From: Bacteroidales bacterium | Lineage (GTDB): Bacteria > Bacteroidota > Bacteroidia > Bacteroidales > Lentimicrobiaceae | DNA: 64,000 nt | Direction: 5' to 3' | Assembly: GCA_016788045.1 (NCBI GenBank) | Contig: JAEUTG010000013.1 | Location: forward strand, 62,001-126,000 | Shown here: piece after piece, positions 43,714-53,220 of the stretch | Numbering within the stretch: the first letter of the stretch is position 1 | Layout of the letters: every line of letters begins with the position of its first letter | The notes under the pieces: model-generated | Database searches by the model: none | Told to the model about the DNA's origin: nothing | Seen by the model: only the letters and a program-made list of their open reading frames with translations | Made by a program: the position numbers and the translations under genes

Positions 43714-44271
43714 TCAGATTTTATACAACAATTTGCGCGATTTCAGATCGAACACCTGAATTTCATTGCTGTCGCCTGCGTCGTACCTGTGGTTGTTGTT
43801 GGAATCGTAATGCCCGGTTACCACAAGGGTTCCTGTCGTACGGCTTACAGCACTTGTCCGCACAAAGAAACTGCTGTCGGTAAGCTGGTGCTTCTGACGG
43901 CCATCGACCGAAAGGATGAACACCTGGGCAGGATCGTTCCAGTTTATCCCCTTTTTACCGTCAAGGTCATGGGTTCTTGCCTGCAGCAGGATCAGGTTGA
44001 TGCCCAGGCTATCAATCCTTACCTGTTCGGGCAGGCCAGGGTAAGAATTGCCGGGGAAGTCAACCCGCTGTTGGGTACCGGTCTGTGTGTCAATGAACAA
44101 CAGAAATGGGATTACCTCGCCAGACATCTTCTCTACATGATCAACAGTGGCAATCATATACGGCGTGCCGGTGACTTCAGTGAGTTTGCTGAAGTTGATG
44201 TTACTGGATTTATACTGGGCTGAAACAGCCTGATTCAGAAACAGGAAGGCAGGAATAAGGAGTTTTTTCAT
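43714..44271 (-). CDS. Exported protein of unknown function
   Basis: From ATG 44271 the protein has 185 residues beginning MKKLLIPAFLFLNQAVSAQ, a clean signal peptide; longer starts at 44286 and 44337 precede it and would hide the signal. The mature part has repeated beta-strand blocks (MIATVDHVEK, VFILSVDGRQKHQLTDSS, LVVTGHYDSNNNHRYDAGDSNEIQVFDL) with a D-x-N-x-D-type loop (DSNNNHRYDAGD) that could bind calcium. It looks like a partial beta-propeller. No family recognised. Confidence 0.65.
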   Translation of the reverse strand: MKKLLIPAFLFLNQAVSAQYKSSNINFSKLTEVTGTPYMIATVDHVEKMSGEVIPFLLFIDTQTGTQQRVDFPGNSYPGLPEQVRIDSLGINLILLQARTHDLDGKKGINWNDPAQVFILSVDGRQKHQLTDSSFFVRTSAVSRTTGTLVVTGHYDSNNNHRYDAGDSNEIQVFDLKSRKLLYKI

Positions 44272-44805
44272 AAAAGGGTTGGTCATTCGTTCATTCCAAC
44301 AGCGAAATACGACCTGTATGGCTGAGGCACAAATCATCAGGGATCCGCTGTTAAATACTATTTCCGGCTTCGAGTTAAACGGGAGGAATCATCCATCTGC
44401 TCAACCGGTTTTTTTTGCTACATCTTTAATACCAAAGCAGTATTCAAACGAACTTAGATTTAAAGTATTGCATTCGTTTGGTCTTTCAACGCAAGTTCTG
44501 TTCAGTCCCAGCCATTTTTTAATGGGGTTGAAAGGGCAGGGAATGTGACATGTCCTGAGTCTCAACCTTCCACATTGGCTTTTAAAAAGAGTCATTGAAA
44601 ACATATTCGTCCTCTTTTTATTCACTTTTTATCAGTAAGCTGAAATTATTTTATATTTGACAAGTACCGTTTTAATAAACATATCACTGGGTATTTAATT
44701 TAAAAGCCTGATAAATAACAGTTTATTTTTTGCCTGGTCTACAGGCGTTTGTTTAAATAATGGTTTTACCTTGCCGATGATCATTTATTCATTTAACCGA
44801 TAGCT
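44272..44805. other. Divergent intergenic region
   Basis: No supported gene. TATATTTG at 44652-44659 fits the Bacteroidota -7 box for the downstream gene, but its -33 element is not evident and the leader would be about 145 nt. Confidence 0.4.
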
Positions 44806-46728
44806 ATGGTTCTTCACAGAAACTCCCGCTTTCTGCTGTTTTCGTTCTTGTGGTGCTTTTGTTCCCTTCCTGCTTTCAGCCAGTACGCCGATAGCCTTGC
44901 CAGGTTGCTGCAGGAGTCATTCCCCGACGAGCAGGCCCTGGTAAGGGAACTGGAAACAACCTACACATTCGTACGCACCGGCACCCCTGGGAATGTAACA
45001 GCCACCGAATCAGGAATTGCTGTTGTACAATCACTGGCCCGGGATGTAAAGGTGATGCGAACTGTGTTTTACGATGAATATTCTGCCATATCCGGGCATA
45101 AGCTGAAGGGAAACAAGGATTCCAGGATAAAGTACGATTACATGCGTTGCGGCGATTTCGAAATCGATGGCCTGTTTTACCACGATGCGAGGGTCTGCCG
45201 TTTTATGATGCTGTTTGGCGAACCCGGTGAAACGAGCACCCTTTCATACGATAAAACATACAACGACCTGCGCTATCTTTCAGATATCCCGCTTTCCGAC
45301 GATTACCGGGTTGCCCGGATGAAGGTTACCCTCAGTATCCCCGATTACCTGGGTCTGAAGCTGGTGGAAATGAACTTTGAAGGATTTGACATTACAAAGA
45401 CCGTAACTTACAACAGTAAAGAAAATCTGAAGGTGATCGAGTACACTGCCCGCAACATTCCTCCCCAGGAAGGCGTACAGAATCTGCCGGGCTATTCCTG
45501 CACCTTTCCACATATCCTGTTAGTGCCTGAGTACCGGATTTCTGCCGGAAACGATACCACCAATATCCTGCGTTCGCACGATGATCTTAACAAATGGTAT
45601 CTGTCGCTGGTGAAAAGGGGCAGCATCACCCCGGAGCTTGCTGCGTTCACGGATGAATTGGTAAAACATTGCCATACAGACAATGAAAAGATGGCAAAGG
45701 TGATGCAGTGGATAGGGGAGAAGATCCGGTACATCGCTTTTGAAAACGGAACAGCTGCTTTTGTACCCGAAGCTGCGGAATCGGTTTTCAGGAAGCGTTA
45801 TGGGGACTGTAAGGGGATGTCGAACCTTGCCGCAGTGATGCTGCGACACCTCGGGTTCGACGCCAGGCTTGGCTGGGTTTACACGGGCCGCACCTGTATT
45901 CCCGATTCAGTGGTTTCCCTCGCGGGCAGCAACCACATGATCTGCGTGGTGATGCAGCATGGTAACCCCTTGTTTCTGGATGCCACCCTGAAGTACGGGC
46001 TGATCGGAGAGATTCCGGAAAGCATTCAGGGGAGGCGCTGTGTGGTGGAAAACAACGGAAGCTGTGAAGTGCTCCGTATCCCGGAAACCCGCCCCCGGAA
46101 TAACCTTACCAGTGTCAGCGATACAGTGTCAATTGAAGGAAACCGCCTGCAGCTGTCAGGCAGAATGACCCTGATGGGTATGCCACGCCTGTCGCTGCAA
46201 TATTTTCTTGACCAGGTTGAAAGCGGGGAGAAGGAGAACATGCTGAAATCAATTCTTACGGTGGGCGGAAAAAGTGTAAAAGTATTGTCGTTGCTGACAT
46301 CCCCGAAGGATACCCTCAGCGATACCTTCAGGCTCAGTTACCGGCTCGAGGTGCCGAATGCCCTGATAACAACCGGCAACGACATTATGCTTAGCCTCGA
46401 TTTCAGAAACGAACTGAAAGGCCAGAAAATTGAAAAGCTGAGGAGTTACAACTATGAACTCGAAGGGCGGCTGCTGAATGAGCAGGAGGTTGTGCTCAGG
46501 CTTCCGGGGCATCTCAAGGTAAAAAAGCTGCCCGAGCCGGTTTCCATAACCCGGCCAGGATTTTCATTTACAGGAACCTATGAAGCCGGAGAGGGCTTTG
46601 TTCGTTACCTCAAACGCATCGAAATAGCCGATGATATTGTGAAGCCGGGAGAGTTTGTTGCCTGGAATGAATCCGTAAGCAGAATCGTCAGGTTCTATAA
46701 GGATATGATTGTATTAACCGCTAAATAA
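44806..46728 (+). CDS. DUF3857/transglutaminase-like exported protein
   Basis: 640 residues with a signal peptide (LLFSFLWCFCSLPAFSQ). DUF3857 domain about 50-265 (RMKVTLSIPDYLGLKLVEM, EYTARNIPPQEGVQNLPGYSCTFPHILL). A transglutaminase-like core follows with a complete-looking triad: Cys335 in YGDCKGMSNLAAVML, His377 in NHMICVV and Asp392 in FLDATLKYG. A C-terminal beta-rich region (about 430-640) closes it. Bacteroidota members are periplasmic or surface proteins of unknown substrate. The paralogue starts 7 nt later, so the two form an operon. Confidence 0.88.
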   Translation: MVLHRNSRFLLFSFLWCFCSLPAFSQYADSLARLLQESFPDEQALVRELETTYTFVRTGTPGNVTATESGIAVVQSLARDVKVMRTVFYDEYSAISGHKLKGNKDSRIKYDYMRCGDFEIDGLFYHDARVCRFMMLFGEPGETSTLSYDKTYNDLRYLSDIPLSDDYRVARMKVTLSIPDYLGLKLVEMNFEGFDITKTVTYNSKENLKVIEYTARNIPPQEGVQNLPGYSCTFPHILLVPEYRISAGNDTTNILRSHDDLNKWYLSLVKRGSITPELAAFTDELVKHCHTDNEKMAKVMQWIGEKIRYIAFENGTAAFVPEAAESVFRKRYGDCKGMSNLAAVMLRHLGFDARLGWVYTGRTCIPDSVVSLAGSNHMICVVMQHGNPLFLDATLKYGLIGEIPESIQGRRCVVENNGSCEVLRIPETRPRNNLTSVSDTVSIEGNRLQLSGRMTLMGMPRLSLQYFLDQVESGEKENMLKSILTVGGKSVKVLSLLTSPKDTLSDTFRLSYRLEVPNALITTGNDIMLSLDFRNELKGQKIEKLRSYNYELEGRLLNEQEVVLRLPGHLKVKKLPEPVSITRPGFSFTGTYEAGEGFVRYLKRIEIADDIVKPGEFVAWNESVSRIVRFYKDMIVLTAK

Positions 46729-46735
46729 CTCCGCG

Positions 46736-48916
46736 ATGAAATTGAACTGCATTGTTTTTACTGCCTTCCTTTGTTGCCTGTCTGCCATCGCCACAGCCCA
46801 GACAGATGAAGCCTCAATAGAACGAAAAATGTGGGGAGAGAAGTTTCCCCCGCCCGATGCTTCGGTCAAAGAAAAATACAAGGATGAGTCGGCGGTGATC
46901 CTGCTGAAGAACGAAATCTTTGAATACAGCCGAAAGCTGGGTGCCAAGGTAAACAACGACAATTATTTACGTATGCGGGTGCTGCTGCTCGATGCCGCTG
47001 CTGTTGAGGAATATTCTGAATTGTCATTCACAAAACTCGGACTGAGCAGTTACAAAAGGGAAGGAACCTTTATCGGGGTAAAAGTAGTGAAACCCGATGG
47101 GAAAGAGCGTGAGGTAAGGCTTGACGAAGCCGTAAAAATGCGTATGTTCAGAGATGCAGCAGAAACCCGTGAAACAAAAGATTCGTATCAGAAAGTAGCC
47201 ATCGACAACCTTGAACAGGGCGATGTGATCGATTTCTACATCGCCAACGTAAGCAGGGTGAATGTTACGAATTACAATTATGGCAGTTATTTCGTTTTCG
47301 ATCCTGAAATCATCATTTTCAAATCCTATTATCCGGTTCTTGACGGAAGGGTCTCCTTTCTGGCTGAGAAAAACTGCTACATAAACCTTTCATTGCCTGA
47401 TGGGTATGATGATCCGAAGGTAAAGGAATCAGACAACAAGGTATATTATGAACTGAAATACGCGAGTGATGAAAAGCTGAAGGAAATACAATGGGACGCC
47501 CCTCTTGTAACAGAACCGGTGCTGAAGTTTCAGGTGGTCGCCGCCACCATCCACGGAAGTGAAGTTTACAAACACATGATCGGCAAAATAGGCAAGCCCA
47601 AGCTTAAGACAGTACCGGATGATCATGAGAAACTGCTCAATTACCTGGCCATGCACGCCGGCAATGCTACCATGCTTCAGAAGGAATCACTTAAGTTCAT
47701 CGGCAAGCAAAGGCACATTAAGGCACCGGAAACCATTGCACGTGATTTGTTCTACTTTGCCCGGCATCATCTGTTTTTCGATTATTTTCTGGTAGGCTCA
47801 GCCAAATACTACAATTATCAGCTCTACGATGAATTTGATGTGATCCGCAGCTTGTCGTTTGTGCTGAAAAAACTGAAGATTGAGCATGAGGTCTTTATCG
47901 GCGTCAGCAAACAGAATGGTAGCATTGATAAGACGTTGTTGTTCGATGAGGTTACTCCCGGAATCAAGGTGAAAACAGCCGATGGTCCGGTTTACTTTTA
48001 CACACCGGGAGTTCATTCGCTGTTCGGAGAGCCGTCATACGGTTTGCAGGGAACGAAAATCTACACCACCAGAGTTGGCTCTGCTTACCCAAAGAAGGTC
48101 GCACTGAAACAGGAGGTGATACCGGCCGGAAATCCGTCGGACAATATGCAGTTCGATTCACTCTTCGTAAAAATAACTGCAGGGGAGGAGCAGGTGCAGA
48201 TAAACCGCACCATCCATACCACCGGAGGGATGCAGGATATGTTTAATTCCATGAGCAGGATGCAGTTTCAGTATTTCAGGGATGAATCAACAGCCATAAA
48301 CACCATTGGCAAGCTTTCAAAATTGCAGCAGTTTCATCAGGATTACCTGATCGAAATTGTAGACAAGGAGAAAGAGGGGGAACTAAAGGCAGGCAAGGAG
48401 ATTGTGAAGCTTTGGCTTGAAGATATCAATGGTATCTCCGACCCTCAGGATCTGACAGTGAATGTCTTATCCGTTGGCCGTTCCAGGGAAAATCCAGCCC
48501 TGAGGTTCACAATGAATTTCAGCGCCGATGACATTCTGGCTGAAGCCGGAGGCCACCTGGTCGTAGATATGGTAAAGCTTTTCGGTAAGTTTGCTGAGTT
48601 CAGTGAAAAGGAAAAAGAACGCAATGCGGATATTTATATGCCATGCCCTCGTGTGCTTAAATGGTACATTGCCCTGGATATCCCGGAAGGCTACAGCGTT
48701 TCAAATGCTGAAGTGTTCAATGGCTCGCTGGCGAACAGTGCAGGCAGCTTTGAATGTAATACCTCTGTTCAGGATGGAAAGCTGATTGTTGAAGCAGCCA
48801 AAACCTATAACCACGATTATGAGCCCCTGTCAAAATGGCCCGAACTGCTGGCCATGCTGGAATATTCTCATACCCTTTCACAACAGAAGCTGGTGCTGAG
48901 TAAAACGGGAAATTGA
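46736..48916 (+). CDS. DUF3857 paralogue without transglutaminase triad
   Basis: 726 residues with a signal peptide (LNCIVFTAFLCCLSAIATAQ). The DUF3857 region is recognisable (KDESAVILLKNEIFEY, RMRVLLLDAAAVEEYSE, NLEQGDVIDFYIANVSR). Where the transglutaminase core should be (about 320-400) it keeps the helical pattern (ARDLFYFARHHLFFDYFLVG, VLKKLKIEHEVFIGVS) but lacks a GDCKG-type cysteine. It is therefore probably a non-catalytic partner of the preceding gene, only 7 nt upstream. Confidence 0.82.
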   Translation: MKLNCIVFTAFLCCLSAIATAQTDEASIERKMWGEKFPPPDASVKEKYKDESAVILLKNEIFEYSRKLGAKVNNDNYLRMRVLLLDAAAVEEYSELSFTKLGLSSYKREGTFIGVKVVKPDGKEREVRLDEAVKMRMFRDAAETRETKDSYQKVAIDNLEQGDVIDFYIANVSRVNVTNYNYGSYFVFDPEIIIFKSYYPVLDGRVSFLAEKNCYINLSLPDGYDDPKVKESDNKVYYELKYASDEKLKEIQWDAPLVTEPVLKFQVVAATIHGSEVYKHMIGKIGKPKLKTVPDDHEKLLNYLAMHAGNATMLQKESLKFIGKQRHIKAPETIARDLFYFARHHLFFDYFLVGSAKYYNYQLYDEFDVIRSLSFVLKKLKIEHEVFIGVSKQNGSIDKTLLFDEVTPGIKVKTADGPVYFYTPGVHSLFGEPSYGLQGTKIYTTRVGSAYPKKVALKQEVIPAGNPSDNMQFDSLFVKITAGEEQVQINRTIHTTGGMQDMFNSMSRMQFQYFRDESTAINTIGKLSKLQQFHQDYLIEIVDKEKEGELKAGKEIVKLWLEDINGISDPQDLTVNVLSVGRSRENPALRFTMNFSADDILAEAGGHLVVDMVKLFGKFAEFSEKEKERNADIYMPCPRVLKWYIALDIPEGYSVSNAEVFNGSLANSAGSFECNTSVQDGKLIVEAAKTYNHDYEPLSKWPELLAMLEYSHTLSQQKLVLSKTGN

Positions 48917-49332
48917 GGCAGTTCAACAATTACCTTGCATCGGGTAAGCTGATAACGTGCTTCAGATTGGTCGGTTCTGCGTTTCACTTTCCTGCATTAG
49001 CGGACTAAGCGCGACAAGCTGTTGGGCGCAGCATTCAGGTGGCAGGGTGGTACATTGCAACTGCCTGAATATCAACGATGACGGGAATACCTGCTTTTCG
49101 GTGTTTGAGTGGGAGAATCATCCGTAACCCGGGATGCAGGCACGAACAAACCGCTGAACTGATGAAGGATCTGATTTTGGCCGGATAACACGGACTGATC
49201 AATTGATCTGTAACACTGCGCACAGAATTGACTTCTATGGGCAGTCTGTAACCAGATTCTATCCCGTTTTCTTTTGCAAATGGTTGAATTAAGGTCAGGT
49301 AATCCGGACAATCATTCATATCCGGAAGGCGG
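48917..49332. other. Gene-free stretch before the accessory island
   Basis: No supported gene. It precedes the first copy of the long direct repeat. Confidence 0.45.
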
Positions 49333-49551
49333 ATTGATCAATTGGTTTGCCAGCTTAACGGCCTTAAACCTGAAGGAATTGAGCCAATTCGGAACGGGAA
49401 TAAATGATTGTACAATTACAAAATATTACAGAACGATATTTAAAAAGTTGTTATATTTGGTGTTGCAATCAGATTTTTTAGGCTGATGGATAAAGGTGAA
49501 TGCAATTGAGAGATTGGCGCAATTTTGCTTGTATCTGCTCGTTAGCCACAA
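49333..49551 (+). repeat. Long direct repeat, copy 1
   Basis: About 220 nt clearly similar, roughly 75-80% by eye, to 51296-51512: both start TTGATCAATTG, share CGATATTTAAAAAGTT and TATATTTGGTGTTGCAATC, and end ATCTGCTCGTT(A/G)GC. It carries TATATTTG (49452-49459), a -7-like box, about 160 nt ahead of the 49621 gene. The two copies bracket the 49621 gene and the intron relic. Confidence 0.8.
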
Positions 49552-49620
49552 TATTATTTGAAATCAAACCAATTTATAGAAAAATCACAAAAATTTTAAC
49601 TCTAGTAATTCACAATACAT

Positions 49621-50655
49621 ATGACAAGACTTCTCAAGACAAGCTTGATATTTGCATTAATTCTTAATATCCAATGGATAGGCCATTGTGGGAATCAAGG
49701 AAAAACAGATACAAGTACCGTACTTAAAAAAGATACTGCAAAATATACCAGTCAGGATTCTGTTACGATAAATAAGGAAGAATTATCAGGGGAAAGTGAT
49801 ATTAAGATATATTTAAGCACCACAAGCAAATCAAATTTTTTCAAAGATATTCTACCTATTCTTAGCTTATTATTGGGTATTTTCATTAATCGTGGAATCG
49901 ACTTATTCACTGAAAGAAAAAAGATTAAAAAAATTGGAGAGAGGTGGAAAGCAGAATTGAGTAGTTTGGAATTGCCAATTCAAAAGCAAATTGGATTTCT
50001 TAAAGAATTTTTAACTGAACATGAAAAAGAGATTTTTACTGTTCCTAGACTTACAATCTCAACTTCATTAAACGGCGAAGCATTTAATTCATTGGATAAG
50101 ACAGATTTAATCAAGTACTTAGAGAAATTTAGGAAAAAAAAGTATTCTGAAGCAGTTATTTCTTCTAATAAAATCAATTCATTTGCCGGGATACTTAAAT
50201 ATAATTATGAAGTACTTAAGGAGAAATTTAATAGTTATTTGAATGACTCTTCAACTCACATGAGTAATCTTACGAGTAACCTTCAATTACTAATGAAATC
50301 ATTTGCAGAATATGGAGTGCAACTAGAAAAAGAAATCTTTGGTGATCCAATAGATGACCCAAGATATAGACCAATATTCGATTTGTTTAATAAACATATA
50401 ATCCCAAATATGGAAAATGGGAAATACGAAGTATATGATTTAGAAAAGAATTTTTTTGCCCCTCTTATGCTTCTTCTTGGAGAATTAAGGTTAGACCCAA
50501 GAACAAATGCTATGTCGGATTACACAAGAAATTGCCTAAATTCAATTAAAGGCATTAAAATGGAGAAAAGATACTTGTCGGATAATATAAAAACATTAAT
50601 AAGTAGCTATGAAGAAGAATCAAATGATCTAACTTCATTATTGACTGAACTTTAA
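49621..50655 (+). CDS. Unknown membrane-anchored protein
   Basis: 344 residues. N-terminal signal-like helix (LLKTSLIFALILNIQWIG), a short Thr/Ser/Lys-rich stretch, a transmembrane helix (about 75-96, ILPILSLLLGIFINRGIDLF), then ~245 mostly helical, charged residues (ERKKIKKIGERWKAELSSLE, YNYEVLKEKFNSYL, YTRNCLNSIKGIKMEKR) that may form coiled coils on the cytoplasmic side. AT-rich compared with the flanking metabolic genes. No family recognised. It lies between two copies of the long repeat in an island with defence-type genes; a role there is only a guess. Confidence 0.7.
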   Translation: MTRLLKTSLIFALILNIQWIGHCGNQGKTDTSTVLKKDTAKYTSQDSVTINKEELSGESDIKIYLSTTSKSNFFKDILPILSLLLGIFINRGIDLFTERKKIKKIGERWKAELSSLELPIQKQIGFLKEFLTEHEKEIFTVPRLTISTSLNGEAFNSLDKTDLIKYLEKFRKKKYSEAVISSNKINSFAGILKYNYEVLKEKFNSYLNDSSTHMSNLTSNLQLLMKSFAEYGVQLEKEIFGDPIDDPRYRPIFDLFNKHIIPNMENGKYEVYDLEKNFFAPLMLLLGELRLDPRTNAMSDYTRNCLNSIKGIKMEKRYLSDNIKTLISSYEEESNDLTSLLTEL

Positions 50656-50670
50656 AAATACTGTGGCTAA

Positions 50671-50770
50671 TCGAGTAGACGGCCCCGCTCCCGAAGTTTC
50701 GGGAACGGGGAGCGCCTCTCACGATTTATCCCGCCATCGGCGGGACCACTGTACCCTTCCTTCGTCAGGG
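50671..50770 (-). ncRNA. Group II intron 3' RNA domain relic (domain V/VI-like)
   Basis: Minus strand, just after the maturase stop: ATCGTGAGAGGCG, a hairpin with 13-bp arms (50683-50695 and 50698-50710, one G-T pair), then CCGTCTACTCGATT, the layout typical of group II intron 3' ends. A second small stem (CCCGCC/GGCGGG, about 50730-50744) precedes it. The hairpin may also act as a terminator for the 49621 gene, 27 nt upstream. Confidence 0.5.
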
Positions 50771-51132
50771 TTAGCTCCCGGGTCTCGTATACAGCGGTTC
50801 ATTAAATTGTGGAGATACCTTCAAGTAGTGATCGAGCATTGAATTATAGCCACGTTTGGCTAAGCGAACCAGGGTGGCTGTAATCACCATAATCGGGCTT
50901 TACGGACCCCTCGTTTATTTTAATGGCGTCCGTGAGGGCTTCGCCGTTGGGCGAAAGCCCATCCACCCATTCTGGTTCTGCTCCATGAATAAGCATGGTT
51001 TCGGTCTACCCTCAGTCGGATGAGATTCTTTCTCTTCCTCTCCGGTTTCTTCCAATCCGTCCATATACAAAATCTTAGCCTGTTGCGCACCCAGCTGTCA
51101 AGGTCTTTAAGTTTGCCGTAAATACTTGCCAT
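50771..51132 (-). pseudogene. Group II intron reverse transcriptase/maturase, C-terminal relic
   Basis: On the minus strand 51132-50923 reads YGKLKDLDSWVRNRLRFCIW, TDWKKPERKRKNLIRL and AYSWSRTRMGGWAFAQ, the maturase and DNA-binding end of group II intron proteins. An extra ~50 nt then shifts the frame. The rest (PIMVITATLVRLAKRGYNSML, DHYLKVSPQFNEPLYTRPGS) is in another phase and ends at TAA 50773-50771. The reverse transcriptase domain and intron 5' half are missing. Confidence 0.75.
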
Positions 51133-51295
51133 GCGGAAGTAATGTAAGCCTCCTCCGAACTACATCTTCTGAATCTCATGTGGTCACAATATCTTTGTCA
51201 AAAAAAAATGACAAAGTAGTAAAAAGTCAGTCAGATGCATGGTTTGATGACCAGGTTGAATGAACGTGGGTTAAGCCGGAACGACGATTGGTGGT

Positions 51296-51512
51296 ATTGA
51301 TCAATTGAATACCAGCTAATCGGTCTCACACCTGAAAAAATTGAACCAATTCAGAACGGGGCAAAATGATGGTACAATTACACATGATTACCTAACGATA
51401 TTTAAAAAGTTATTATATTTGGTGTTGCAATCAGATTTCTTGCGCTGAATGAGAATGGTGAATGCAAGTGAGAGATAGGCGCAATATTGCGTGTATCTGC
51501 TCGTTGGCAACA
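51296..51512 (+). repeat. Long direct repeat, copy 2, with hairpin
   Basis: Partner of the 49333-49551 repeat. This copy can fold: GTTGC (51424-51428) with GCAAC (51507-51511), CAGAT (51432-51436) with ATCTG (51495-51499), and TTGCGC (51440-51445) with GCGCAA (51479-51484). It carries TATATTTG at 51414-51421. The ends of both copies read CTCGTT(A/G)GC, shared in part with the attC-like sites elsewhere. Confidence 0.8.
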
Positions 51513-51648
51513 AGTGTAAAAAGACAGACGACCGACAAATACGATAGTGATAAATTGGAAATTGGTAGAATTTAGCTTAATGACAGGACAGTGCAAATTT
51601 GATGGAAATATATTTTGTTTTTTTCTACTCCCTGCAAAAAAAAATTAA

Positions 51649-51741
51649 ATGGTAAAGAAAAACGGAAACAGAACTGAAGAACCCATAAAGAAACAACTCT
51701 GGAAAACAGCGGACAAACTCCGCCAGAACAAGAAAATATGA
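51649..51741 (+). pseudogene. HsdM N-terminal relic (type I restriction-modification)
   Basis: A 30-codon frame, ATG 51649 to TGA 51739-51741, reads MVKKNGNRTEEPIKKQLWKT then ADKLRQNKKI. The IKKQLWKTADKLRQN part matches the start of type I DNA methyltransferase subunits (usually followed by [20 protein letters not shown], absent here). It ends 14 nt before the first DUF262 gene, so the DUF262 pair probably sits where a type I restriction locus once was. Short match, hence moderate confidence. Confidence 0.5.
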
Positions 51742-51755
51742 TTAACTGAAAGTTT

Positions 51756-53219
51756 ATGACTACAGCACTAAAATTGGCTATTACCAAAATAGGAGACCTG
51801 CTTTTAAACAATACAATCACTCAGGATGCAGAAGGAAAACCGATAGGACCCATAAATTTAATGATTCCTCCTTATCAGCGCCCCTATAAATGGACAGCCA
51901 AAAATGTCGTCCAACTATTTGATGATATTATTGAGGCCAAAAACCAAAATAAAGAAACATACCGTGTAGGAACCCTTATTCTTCATTTTGATGCAAAAAA
52001 AACAGTTTACAACATAGTGGATGGTCAACAGCGTACCATTACTTTTTCGCTGTTGCTTATGGCGCTCTATAATGGGCAGGGAGTTCCAATTAGTTTCTTA
52101 AATCAGTCGTTGACTGACGATACGCATAACTCCAGAAACATTCCCAACAACTTCAGAACCCTCGAAAGACGCATACATAATATTTCAGATATTAGGGAAC
52201 GATCAGAACTCCATGATTATATCAAAAATAATTGCGAACTAATCGTTGTTATTACAGAAGATATTTCTGAAGCCTTCCAGTTTTTTGATTCGCAAAATGC
52301 CCGTGGAAAAAAGCTGTATCCGCATGATTTGTTAAAGGCCTATCACCTGCGAGAAATGAACAATGCAGATATTGCCCAAACCGAAAAAACAGTAAAAGAT
52401 TGGGAAGATCTGGACCAGAAAAAGCTTTCCCTCCTGTTTAGCGATTACCTCTACCGTCTAAAAGAATGGATTAAAGGAAACAGTGCATGGGAACTTAATG
52501 AGCACAACATACAAAAATTTAAAGGCATAAACCGCAACGGAAATTATCCTTATGCACAGTTTTTTAAAGGTGCTATTGCCTATGCCGATATGGTAAATCA
52601 ATCTTCCATGCCTTTTGTTTCTGGAATGAATAATCTTAAGCCATTTCAGATAGACACACCCATTATTGCCGGCAAATCGTTTTTCGATTATGCCAAGCAT
52701 TATTTTGAAATCCTAAAAGACATTCAGAACAACAATAAATACGAGGGGTACTTTATCAACGATAACGAAATTGTTAAAACCCTCGATTTACGAACCTACA
52801 AAAACGGTGTGGGCAATGGTATAACACGTCTGTTATTCGATACCGCAGTTTTACTTTATGTGGACAGGTTCTGCCCCAGTGAACGACCATCTAAAAAGGA
52901 TAAAGAAATGTTGGAAAAACAATATGTATTGTATGCTTTTATTTGGGCTTACTCACTAAGGGCTCAATACTATAATCTCGGGTGGCAGTCTGCTCAAAAT
53001 TACATTTTAGGAAACGAAGTCAAAAATTCATTCAATATTTATAAAATGATTACAGAGGCAGATTCGCCTATTGCATTGTTAAGCTCGCTTTCCGACAAGT
53101 TGAGTCCACTCCCATTGGGTAACATCGCAGCAAAAAAAGAAGATATAAATAAAATGGAGAATGGAGTTTATCAGAACTACCTGTACTATTTTAGAGTAAA
53201 TAAATTTATTGAAGAATAA
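51756..53219 (+). CDS. DUF262 protein, first of pair (GmrS-like)
   Basis: 487 residues. The DUF262 (ParB/sulfiredoxin-like) domain occupies the N-terminal half: IPPYQRPYKW at 37-46, VGTLILHF, NIVDGQQRTITF with VDGQQR at 88-93, and FFDSQNARGKKLYPHDLLKAYHLRE. In GmrSD-type IV restriction enzymes the DUF262 domain binds and hydrolyses NTP and senses modified DNA. No DUF1524 HNH motif is visible in the C-terminal half, which is helical and unrecognised. The second DUF262 gene starts two bases after this stop (stop, one T, ATG), so the two are cotranslated and probably function together. GC is lower than in the metabolic part of the window. Confidence 0.85.
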   Translation: MTTALKLAITKIGDLLLNNTITQDAEGKPIGPINLMIPPYQRPYKWTAKNVVQLFDDIIEAKNQNKETYRVGTLILHFDAKKTVYNIVDGQQRTITFSLLLMALYNGQGVPISFLNQSLTDDTHNSRNIPNNFRTLERRIHNISDIRERSELHDYIKNNCELIVVITEDISEAFQFFDSQNARGKKLYPHDLLKAYHLREMNNADIAQTEKTVKDWEDLDQKKLSLLFSDYLYRLKEWIKGNSAWELNEHNIQKFKGINRNGNYPYAQFFKGAIAYADMVNQSSMPFVSGMNNLKPFQIDTPIIAGKSFFDYAKHYFEILKDIQNNNKYEGYFINDNEIVKTLDLRTYKNGVGNGITRLLFDTAVLLYVDRFCPSERPSKKDKEMLEKQYVLYAFIWAYSLRAQYYNLGWQSAQNYILGNEVKNSFNIYKMITEADSPIALLSSLSDKLSPLPLGNIAAKKEDINKMENGVYQNYLYYFRVNKFIEE

Positions 53220-53220
53220 T

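Noticed and set aside
48925..49033. GTTCAAC and GTTGGGC words that fit attC end boxes
   Set aside because: The arms between them do not pair convincingly, so I do not call an attC site.
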